6,796 nucleotides of DNA from contig JAUXGF010000154.1 in assembly GCA_030622395.1 (NCBI GenBank), forward strand, positions 1 through 6,796, given 5' to 3'. Below the pieces are notes generated by a model. That model was not told the DNA's origin. It made no database searches and worked only from the letters and a program-made list of their open reading frames with translations. The position numbers were made by a program, and so were the translations under genes. Below, piece by piece: positions 1 through 4,606 of the stretch. Numbering within the stretch: the stretch's first letter is position 1; every line of letters starts with the position of its first letter. The stretch comes from Calditrichaceae bacterium. Its GTDB lineage: Bacteria > Calditrichota > Calditrichia > Calditrichales > Calditrichaceae.

Positions 1-863
1 ATCCTATCGCCCCGGATAAAGGAACTGAAATTGGAGGGAATACTCCCTGTTTGTTAGTCCGCTCTCATGAGCATATTATCATCTTCGACGCCGGCAGTGG
101 TATTATAAAATTAGGCAAAGAACTTGTTCCAGAAATATTAGAATATAAGAAAAAGACAAAAAAACCTTTCCATATAACTTTAATATTTACTCATACACAT
201 TCAGACCACATAATGGGTTTACCCTTTTTTGCTCCTATCTACATGCCGGATGTTCATATTCACTTTTTTGGGCCGGCAAATAACGGGATGGATTTTGAAC
301 AGATTTTACGCAAAACAGTCGAGCCTCAATATTTTCCCGTATGCATGGATGAATTTCGATCAACAAAAAGTTTTTACAATATTACTGAGAATACAATTAT
401 TTATTTCAATCCTGATAACCCTGAGCCGCAAATCGGACATACAAGCAAGGCAGAATTAGTATTTAATGATTTAGCTATCCATAATATGAAATACTACTTT
501 CACCCGAAAAACGGCGTTTATGTATATCGCGTGGAATGGGATAATAAAAAATTAGTTTTTGCTACAGATGTTGAAGAGTATGTCGGCGGGGATCAACGGC
601 TTATTTCTTTTTCAAAAGAGGCGGATGTTTTAATTCATGACGCTCAATACTCGGAAGATCAATATAAAAGTTTCAGCGGTTATGGGCACAGTACTTTTGT
701 AACGGCATGTGACGCCGCAAAACAGGCTAATGTTAAAAAGCTCCTGCTCTTTCACCATGATCCGAATAATAATGACGAGGCGCTCAGAAAAATTGAAAGC
801 GACGCCCAAGAGCTTTTCCAAAACAGCGAATTAGCCACTGAAAACTGGGAATGGATTTTATAA
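1..863 (+). CDS. MBL-fold metallo-hydrolase (COG1235/PhnP-like), 5' truncated
   Basis: This is a metallo-beta-lactamase-fold hydrolase cut by the left edge. The first complete codon is at position 3 and the reading frame is open into the edge, so the TTG at 51 is probably internal. The residues before it (IGGNTPC) match the strand that opens this family. Numbering from that TTG, the metal motif is H48-T-H50-S-D52-H53. Later family signatures are HPKNG with H151, ATDVE with D173, HDAQY with D197, GHST with H213 and FHHDP with H235/H236. These are the expected di-zinc ligands and surrounding motifs of a complete active site. Family members are hydrolases related to cyclic-phosphate phosphodiesterases, probably cytoplasmic; the substrate here cannot be read from sequence. 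The gene converges on recR and overlaps it by 6 bp. No terminator separates the two. Confidence 0.9.
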   Translation, partial: PIAPDKGTEIGGNTPCLLVRSHEHIIIFDAGSGIIKLGKELVPEILEYKKKTKKPFHITLIFTHTHSDHIMGLPFFAPIYMPDVHIHFFGPANNGMDFEQILRKTVEPQYFPVCMDEFRSTKSFYNITENTIIYFNPDNPEPQIGHTSKAELVFNDLAIHNMKYYFHPKNGVYVYRVEWDNKKLVFATDVEEYVGGDQRLISFSKEADVLIHDAQYSEDQYKSFSGYGHSTFVTACDAAKQANVKKLLLFHHDPNNNDEALRKIESDAQELFQNSELATENWEWIL

Positions 864-1460
864 ATCCCGACGGGCTAAAATCGCTCTTCCGATAGTTGCC
901 GGATCTATAAATTCCAAATGAGAACCAATCGGTACGCCGCTGGCTATTCTGGTTATATGTACACCGGTTTCTTTAAGCAGTTTGGATATATAAATCATTG
1001 TCGCTTCACCTTCTGTGCTTTGATTAAGCGCCAGTAAAATTTCATCGACCTTTTGTGTCTTTACTCTGTTTACCAATTCATTAATATGTAAATCATCCGG
1101 GTTTACTCCCGAAAGCGGTGAAATCACCCCGCCGAGTATATGGTAAAGTCCCCTGTATTCATTCGAACCTTCAATTGCCATAATATCCACTATATCTTCC
1201 ACAACGCAGATTTTAGATGAATCACGGCGCTTATCCAAACATATTGCGCATAGTTCTTGTTCAGCAATATTAAAACATTGTTTACATAACCTGGTTTCAT
1301 TCTTAAGACGCTGGATAGCCTTGGCAAGCGAACCGGCATATTCCGCATCGCTTTTTAAAATAAAAACAGCCAGGCGCTGCGCTGTTTTACGACCAATGCC
1401 CGGCAATTTGGTCAATTCGCAAATCAGCGTCTCTAAAGCAGGCACACCAAAAGCATTCAT
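858..1460 (-). CDS. recR: Recombination mediator protein RecR
   Basis: RecR, 200 residues, is the usual length for the family. With RecF and RecO it helps load RecA onto SSB-coated single-stranded DNA during gap repair, forming a ring clamp on DNA. Domains appear in the standard order. A helix-hairpin-helix lies at about residues 19-31 (LPGIGRKTAQRLA). A four-cysteine zinc site is formed by C59, C62, C71 and C74. The Toprim domain starts at about residue 84 with VVED and continues through LGG (109-111) and PLSGV. A conserved C-terminal region (SGVPIG near 174-179) follows. The ATG lies one base after the ybaB stop, with a GGGA about 9 bases upstream inside ybaB, so translation is probably coupled to ybaB. 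The 3' end overlaps the convergent MBL-hydrolase gene by 6 bp. The sequence looks intact and unremarkable. Confidence 0.97.
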   Translation of the reverse strand: MNAFGVPALETLICELTKLPGIGRKTAQRLAVFILKSDAEYAGSLAKAIQRLKNETRLCKQCFNIAEQELCAICLDKRRDSSKICVVEDIVDIMAIEGSNEYRGLYHILGGVISPLSGVNPDDLHINELVNRVKTQKVDEILLALNQSTEGEATMIYISKLLKETGVHITRIASGVPIGSHLEFIDPATIGRAILARRDL

Positions 1461-1461
1461 A

Positions 1462-1800
1462 TTACATTCCCGGGATTTTTAAATTTCCCGGCAAATTCAA
1501 ACCGCCTAACATCCCGCCGGTTACTTTTTGCATTTCTTCATTAGCTTTTTTCTGGGCATTCTGCAAAGCCTGATTTACCGCGGCAGCAACAAGGTCTTCC
1601 AGCATCTCTTTATCCTCAGCCACAATAACTTCCGGCTCAATGCTAACCGATAAAATTTCCAATTTACAATTCGCGGTAACTTTAACCATCCCGCCGCCGG
1701 ATGTGCCATTGACTTCAATTTCAGCTAAACCTTCCTGGGCTTTCTGCATATCTTGCTGTACTTTTTGAGCTTGTTTTAACAATGAACTCATGTCTACCAT
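1462..1800 (-). CDS. ybaB: YbaB/EbfC family nucleoid-associated protein
   Basis: This is a 112-residue protein of the YbaB/EbfC family, small dimeric nucleoid-associated DNA-binding proteins usually encoded between dnaX and recR. Visible family marks are the Lys/Gln-rich N-terminal helix (LLKQAQKVQQDMQKAQ), the strand motif with VNGTSGGGMVKVTANC, the following strand EILSVSIEPEV, the acidic EDKEMLEDLVAAAVNQAL helix, and a Gly/Pro/Met-rich tail with the repeated GGMLGGLNLPG pattern. The start is supported by AGGAG (1807-1811 on the complement), 6 bases upstream of the ATG, the clearest ribosome binding site in the cluster; M4 is a less well-spaced alternative. The stop is one base from the recR start, so the pair is an operon. 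It is separated from dnaX by an unusually long 490-bp spacer and may need its own promoter. Confidence 0.95.
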   Translation of the reverse strand: MVDMSSLLKQAQKVQQDMQKAQEGLAEIEVNGTSGGGMVKVTANCKLEILSVSIEPEVIVAEDKEMLEDLVAAAVNQALQNAQKKANEEMQKVTGGMLGGLNLPGNLKIPGM

Positions 1801-1833
1801 ATTATACTCCTGTTCTTAAATCAGGTAGTGTCA

Positions 1834-1849
1834 TCCCGACCAGTCGGGA
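1834..1849. repeat. Short palindrome, TCCCGA/TCGGGA type (copy 1)
   Basis: The arms TCCCGA (1834-1839) and TCGGGA (1844-1849) are perfectly complementary around the 4-base loop CCAG. It lies in the ybaB leader, about 35 bp upstream of the ybaB start on the minus strand, and has no T-run after it in that direction, so it is not an intrinsic terminator. A related palindrome with a different loop lies at 2046-2061, which suggests a dispersed short repeat. In the ybaB transcript it could form a small leader hairpin. Confidence 0.6.
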
Positions 1850-2020
1850 CAATTATTTAATTTGTATCTTTTAATATTTCAATAACTTACTTTAAAAATA
1901 ATTTCTCTTCTCTTGGATTCTTGTCTATCTTTGTTGTTTATGCCTCAGAAAACATTATTTTCAAAACTTTCTAATGGTACATTATATCCAAAATAATGAA
2001 CAATAAATGATACCCGCGCA

Positions 2021-2199
2021 TTTTTATTACCCATCCCTGCTTGCATCCCGATATTTCGGGGTAACCCTTCCCTAATTTAATAGGGAAGGGGAAACTACAT
2101 CTCAACTAACATTATATGTCTTAATTAATTATATAAAGCACACAGATTTTTACCCCTTCCCTTTTGTATAAGGGAAGGGGCAGGAGATGGGTAAAAAAA
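2021..2199. repeat. Composite MITE-like inverted-repeat element
   Basis: The outer arms TTACCCATC plus CCTGC (2027-2040) match the complement of 2180-2194 with a single-base indel, and both ends carry T/A runs. Inside lie two hairpins built on the same CCCTTCCC/GGGAAGGG core. One is a 10-bp perfect stem (2065-2074 with 2081-2090, loop ATTTAA). The other is an 11-bp perfect stem (2153-2163 with 2170-2180, loop TTGTAT). The centre (2092-2152) is AT-rich with no open frame. I infer a small non-autonomous mobile or REP-like repeat. No target-site duplication is evident at the edges, so the boundaries are approximate. Confidence 0.5.
2046..2061. repeat. Short palindrome, ATCCCGA/TCGGGG type (copy 2), nested in the composite element
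   Basis: CCCGA (2047-2051) and TCGGG (2056-2060) are complementary around TATT. It shares the ATCCCGA...TCGGG shell with the copy at 1834-1849 but has a different loop. It interrupts the left half of the 2021-2199 element: the right half has its outer arm directly abutting its hairpin, whereas here about 24 bases lie between. This suggests insertion of one small repeat into another. Confidence 0.45.
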
Positions 2200-2211
2200 C
2201 ACTTCCGTGTT
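2193..2211 (-). terminator. Probable intrinsic terminator of dnaX
   Basis: Read on the minus strand, AACAC-GGAA-GTGTT forms a 5-bp stem with a GGAA tetraloop (2198-2211), immediately followed by a run of seven T that includes the last two stem bases (2199-2193). It lies about 80 bp past the dnaX stop. The stem is short, so termination may be partial. The T-run coincides with the A-run at the right end of the inverted-repeat element, so repeat and terminator share sequence. Confidence 0.45.
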
Positions 2212-2290
2212 ACATTTATCTTACACTTTTCAAGATAACAGTTATCCGATAGATCATTTTTACTTTTTTCATATAACTTTTGCCACTACC

Positions 2291-3892
2291 TTAAATCAAT
2301 TGCAGGTCTAATTCGTCAATTATTTTAGCGGTTAATTGATCTTCAGACCGAATTTTTTCCATAATTTTACTTTTGTCGTTTTTACTTTTTTGTGCGCTGT
2401 TTTTATTAGTTTCCTCAGAAGATACTTGCTCGTATTTTATTTCAATTTTTATTTTATTTTTAACAACGGCGCTAATAACCTCTTCAATAATTTTCTTTTG
2501 AGAATCAACTATATTTTGCTGGAACGAATTACATTTTTTTAAAAGAAGCGATAATATATCTTTTTCCAATTTAACAATTTCAACCTGCTCAAGGATAGCG
2601 GATAAAGAAGGCTTTTTAGCGTTTAACGCTCCAATTATTTTTTCCCAGTTGTTTTTAACCTGTTCTACCGTTAAAACTGGTTGATTTGTATTGGAAGCCG
2701 GCGGGGCGCTTGAATACACTTCTTGTGTATTTTCAGCTACGATTGACGGCTGGGCTTTTTTTTTTAACAGCTCTAATTTTTCAAGTATATTTTCAATCTG
2801 TAATGAAGAAGGCATTTTTACCAGCTTAATTAAACCTAACTCAAATTTAAGATGCGGCTGTCTGCTCATTTTTACGGCGTTGGCGGTTTCGGATAATATT
2901 TGCAAATAAATAATTAAATCATTTTCATTAAAAGATTGGGCAATTTGTTTATAACGCTCTAAATAATTTTCCGAAACGTCAATTAATTCGGTCGATTCCA
3001 TAGTGCGTGTGATCAGGATATTTCGGAAATGTTCTTCTAAGCCTAATAAAATTTCATTCAAATCATAACCGGAAGCAAGGATTTCTTTTGAAAGTATGAT
3101 TAACTCTTTCAACCCGCCGTTTTTTACGTGTTCACTGACCTGAAAAAAGATATCTTGAGAAATAACCCCAAGAGCCTGGGCAACATGATCAAAGGTAATT
3201 TTATCGCCGCTGTACGAAATGATCTGATCTAAAATACTTTGCGAATCACGCATGGAACCATCGGCTTTCTTGGCAATTTGCAGCATAGCGTCTTCTTCGA
3301 TTTCAATTTTTTCCGTTTCGCAGATATGTTTAAGATGCTCCATAATAATTTTCAATGGTATGCGTTTGAAATCAAATCTTTGGCAGCGCGATAAAATAGT
3401 AGCCGGTACGCGGTGAATTTCGGTTGTGGCAAAGATAAACAAGGCGTGCGAGGGCGGTTCTTCCAAAGTTTTAAGAAGCGCGTTAAAGGCTTCTTTGGTG
3501 AGCATGTGAACTTCGTCTATAATATAAATTCTATATTTGCCCAATGACGGCGTGTAACGAATGTTCTCTCTTAAATTGCGGATTTCATCAATACCGCGGT
3601 TAGAAGCGCCGTCGATTTCCAAAACGTCCAGCGAATTACCTTTAGTAATTGCCGTACAAGAAGGGCATTCATTACATGGGGTCGGCGTCGGACCTTTTTC
3701 ACAGTTTAAAGCTTTAGCGAAAATACGAGCGGTAGTTGTTTTACCTATGCCTCGCGGACCGGTAAATATATAAGAATGAGCAATACGGTTATTGGCAATA
3801 GCATTAGACAAAGTTTTAGATACATGCTCCTGCCCGATTATTTCATCAAATTGCTGGGGACGCCATCTGCGCGCTATAACGACATAAGACAT
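2291..3892 (-). CDS. dnaX: DNA polymerase III subunit gamma/tau (clamp-loader ATPase)
   Basis: DnaX is the AAA+ motor subunit of the replicative clamp loader, which opens the beta clamp and places it on primed DNA. The canonical N-terminus (ARRWRP...FDEIIGQEHV) fixes the start, although only a weak AAAAGG lies 11 bases upstream of the ATG. Walker A is GPRGIGKT (45-52). The zinc site is C64, C73, C76 and C79. Walker B is IYIIDEVHM with D126-E127, sensor 1 lies in FATTE (155-159), the SRC arginine finger is S168-R169-C170, and sensor 2 is GSMRDS with R215. The collar domain runs to about residue 370, followed by a linker and a tau-type C-terminal domain (about 410-490) ending in a charged tail. 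At 533 residues it is shorter than E. coli tau (643). A ten-A run at L376-K379 may allow slippage to a short gamma form. It lies 32 bp downstream of the SRP RNA gene. Confidence 0.97.
   Translation of the reverse strand: MSYVVIARRWRPQQFDEIIGQEHVSKTLSNAIANNRIAHSYIFTGPRGIGKTTTARIFAKALNCEKGPTPTPCNECPSCTAITKGNSLDVLEIDGASNRGIDEIRNLRENIRYTPSLGKYRIYIIDEVHMLTKEAFNALLKTLEEPPSHALFIFATTEIHRVPATILSRCQRFDFKRIPLKIIMEHLKHICETEKIEIEEDAMLQIAKKADGSMRDSQSILDQIISYSGDKITFDHVAQALGVISQDIFFQVSEHVKNGGLKELIILSKEILASGYDLNEILLGLEEHFRNILITRTMESTELIDVSENYLERYKQIAQSFNENDLIIYLQILSETANAVKMSRQPHLKFELGLIKLVKMPSSLQIENILEKLELLKKKAQPSIVAENTQEVYSSAPPASNTNQPVLTVEQVKNNWEKIIGALNAKKPSLSAILEQVEIVKLEKDILSLLLKKCNSFQQNIVDSQKKIIEEVISAVVKNKIKIEIKYEQVSSEETNKNSAQKSKNDKSKIMEKIRSEDQLTAKIIDELDLQLI
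2713..2731 (-). other. Hairpin in dnaX mRNA downstream of the A10 run
   Basis: AATACAC and GTGTATT form a perfect 7-bp stem around the loop AAGAA (minus strand, 2731 to 2713). It begins 24 bases after the A10 run, too far for a classical -1 frameshift stimulator, which usually sits about 5-9 bases downstream. It lies in the linker, where protein constraint is low. It may be chance. Confidence 0.3.
2756..2765 (-). promoter_or_regulatory. A10 slippery run in dnaX, candidate gamma/tau slippage site
   Basis: On the coding strand, codons TTA AAA AAA AAA GCC (L376 to A380) contain ten consecutive A. One extra A, or a -1 ribosomal shift, gives S-P-A-V-N-R-S and then TGA (2733-2735), a 386-residue product. 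One missing A, or a +1 shift, gives P-S-R-Q-S and then TAG (2737-2739), a 384-residue product. Both end just after the clamp-loader module. Known precedents are transcriptional slippage on an A9 run in Thermus thermophilus dnaX and -1 frameshifting on A AAA AAG in E. coli dnaX. Use of this site is inferred, not shown. Confidence 0.5.
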
Positions 3893-3924
3893 TTTTTATC
3901 CAACCTTTTGTTTATAAATATTAA

Positions 3925-4024
3925 AAAGCCAGGTTAACCACGGCACATAGTCCAAACGCTTACCGCTGCTTCCTTCCGGACCTGACGGGGTTGGGCGCAG
4001 TCCTATTGCGTGGGACCTGGCTTT
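3925..4024 (-). ncRNA. ffs: Signal recognition particle RNA, small bacterial (4.5S) type
   Basis: This is the RNA scaffold of the signal recognition particle, which binds Ffh and targets nascent membrane proteins. The minus strand carries the conserved domain IV core GGTCCGGAAGGAAGCAGC (3965-3982), with the GGAA tetraloop at 3974-3977. The ends pair perfectly over nine bases (3925-3933 with 4016-4024), giving one long hairpin of about 100 nt, the short form rather than the large Bacillus type. The exact 5' and 3' ends are inferred from this closing helix. It lies between tRNA-Ala and dnaX on the same strand. The 3' side of the helix runs into five T (3923-3927), so the end of the RNA could act as a weak terminator or processing point ahead of dnaX. 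Confidence 0.95.
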
Positions 4025-4041
4025 AAATTCAAGAAAAAGGA

Positions 4042-4107
4042 TACCGGTAATCAGTAATCGGTCATCGGTTACTGATTACTGATCACCAGTTACCGGTTAC
4101 CGATTTA
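4042..4107. repeat. Heptad repeats (YGRTTAC-like) in inverted orientation
   Basis: From 4066 to 4107 the sequence is six tandem 7-bp units resembling YGRTTAC, at 4066, 4073, 4080, 4087, 4094 and a degenerate 4101. From 4042 to about 4063 the same heptads occur on the opposite strand. This creates a perfect 10-bp inverted repeat (ATCAGTAATC 4050-4059 with 4074-4083) and a second, outer near-match (4042-4050 with 4090-4098). It fills almost all the space between tRNA-Ala and the SRP RNA. It contains no open frame and no recognisable promoter. Confidence 0.7.
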
Positions 4108-4108
4108 G

Positions 4109-4181
4109 TGGAGCTAAGCGGGCTCGAACCGCTGACCTATGCATTGCGAACGCATCGCTCTCCCAACTGAGCTATAGCCCC
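4109..4181 (-). tRNA. tRNA-Ala, anticodon CGC
   Basis: A complete 73-nt cloverleaf can be folded. The acceptor stem GGGGCTA/TAGCTCC contains the G3:U70 pair that marks alanine tRNAs, with discriminator A73. The D arm is GCTC...GAGC and the anticodon stem ATGCG/TGCAT includes one G-U pair. The loop TTCGCAA gives anticodon CGC (4146-4148 on the complement), reading GCG. The variable loop has 5 nt, and the T arm is AGCGG/CCGCT with loop TTCGAGC. The CCA end is not encoded; CTA follows instead, so CCA must be added by nucleotidyltransferase. A promoter lies just upstream, and the tRNA may be cotranscribed with the SRP RNA. Confidence 0.95.
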
Positions 4182-4195
4182 TTAAATATTTTTTT

Positions 4196-4224
4196 AATTT
4201 AAGAAAATACGGATAGACAGTCAA
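4196..4224 (-). promoter_or_regulatory. Sigma70-type promoter for tRNA-Ala and the downstream cluster
   Basis: On the minus strand, TTGACT (complement of 4219-4224) is followed after exactly 17 bp by TAAATT (complement of 4196-4201). The predicted start falls near 4187-4190, a few bases before the tRNA at 4181. The -35 is close to consensus and the -10 matches at 4 of 6 positions. The same transcript could run through the SRP RNA into dnaX, for which I see no separate promoter. Confidence 0.6.
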
Positions 4225-4320
4225 TTTCTTTTTCATAGTGAAAGTAAAACCTCACGGCTAAAATTTAGAGCGAATTGACAATTCAGAATATATCCCGATT
4301 TATACGCCAGCGGGTCAGGC

Positions 4321-4338
4321 ATTACAATATATTGTAAT
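4321..4338. promoter_or_regulatory. 18-bp perfect palindrome, possible operator
   Basis: ATTACAATATATTGTAAT equals its own reverse complement over all 18 bases. It lies about 100 bp upstream of the tRNA promoter and about 270 bp upstream of the sensor gene. The size and symmetry suit a dimeric regulator such as a MarR-like protein. As RNA on the plus strand it could fold into a 7-bp stem with loop TATA followed by TTTTATTT, but a stem this AT-rich would make a poor terminator. No regulator can be named. Confidence 0.35.
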
Positions 4339-4405
4339 TTTATTTGGAGTCTGATTGAAATATGAGTTAAATTGTAAAATCTCAGTGAAAGGGTGAAATA
4401 TTTAG

Positions 4406-4472
4406 ACCCACCCCTAACCCCTCCCAAGAGGGGCATTGCTTATTCCCCTCTTGGGAGGGGTTAGGGGTGGGT
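4406..4472. repeat. 28-bp perfect inverted repeat with 11-base loop
   Basis: The left arm 4406-4433 is exactly the reverse complement of the right arm 4445-4472, with loop 4434-4444. The arms begin ACCCACCCCTAACCCC, so each strand carries C-rich then G-rich tracts. Each arm can also fold on itself: CCCCTC/GAGGGG at 4418-4433 and at 4445-4460. The structure resembles REP or MITE-type palindromes. No T-run directly follows on either strand, so it is not a standard terminator. The right arm ends 134 bp upstream of the sensor start. Confidence 0.8.
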
Positions 4473-4606
4473 TTGTGTTATTCCAACATATACACCTAAA
4501 TAAATTCCACACCCCGTCACTGAGATATTACGTTAAATTAATGGTTGAAATGCAGGAAAACAGGTTTCATCAAAACTCAAAAAAGTTTAAATAAATTTTA
4601 TTGAAT

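Larger units (their letters stand above)
1801..2290. other. 490-bp palindrome-rich spacer between dnaX and ybaB
   Basis: I see no credible gene here on either strand. The stretch holds two short C/G palindromes of one type, a composite inverted-repeat element at about 2021-2199 and a likely dnaX terminator, each listed separately. A 13-bp palindrome (2234-2246, GATAAC-A-GTTATC) lies just past the dnaX stop. Promoter candidates for ybaB-recR on the minus strand are weak: TTGAAA (1959-1964) with a 16-bp spacer to CATAAA (1937-1942), and a perfect TATAAT (complement of 1981-1986) without a matching -35. I would not call either firmly. Confidence 0.7.
4182..4606. other. 425-bp non-coding spacer between tRNA-Ala and the propeller sensor gene
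   Basis: This is the divergent spacer holding the minus-strand tRNA promoter, an 18-bp AT-rich palindrome and a 28-bp perfect inverted repeat, each listed separately. No convincing plus-strand promoter for the sensor gene stands out, and no credible small gene is present. An open frame across the left arm of the inverted repeat merely translates repeat sequence. Confidence 0.7.

Noticed and set aside
51..53. TTG as the true start of the MBL hydrolase
   Set aside because: The in-frame sequence upstream encodes the family's conserved GGNTPC strand, so the true start lies left of the window.
229..459. Plus-strand open frame inside the MBL hydrolase
   Set aside because: It lies wholly inside a gene with intact family motifs in another frame and shows no recognisable protein features.
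630..821. Minus-strand open frame opposite the MBL hydrolase
   Set aside because: It is antisense to the conserved HDAQY-GHST-FHHDP part of the real gene and has no independent start signal.
1801..1806. Perfect TATAAT directly before the ybaB start codon on the minus strand
   Set aside because: It lies between the Shine-Dalgarno and the ATG, so a promoter there would start inside the gene. It is coincidence of AT-rich sequence.
2065..2180. Repeated hairpins as a possible CRISPR array
   Set aside because: There are only two copies in mirrored orientation with different loops and an irregular gap, and no cas genes in the window.
2336..2909. Two plus-strand open frames opposite dnaX (2336-2542 and 2691-2909)
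   Set aside because: The Phe-rich translations come from antisense reading of A-rich lysine codons, so they are shadows of dnaX.
3561..3773. Plus-strand open frame opposite the dnaX ATPase domain
   Set aside because: It is antisense to the Walker A and zinc-site region, whose conservation explains the open frame.
4233..4436. Minus-strand 67-codon frame beginning MPLLGGVRGG
   Set aside because: The first residues are a translation of the left arm of the 28-bp inverted repeat, and the rest crosses the non-coding spacer.
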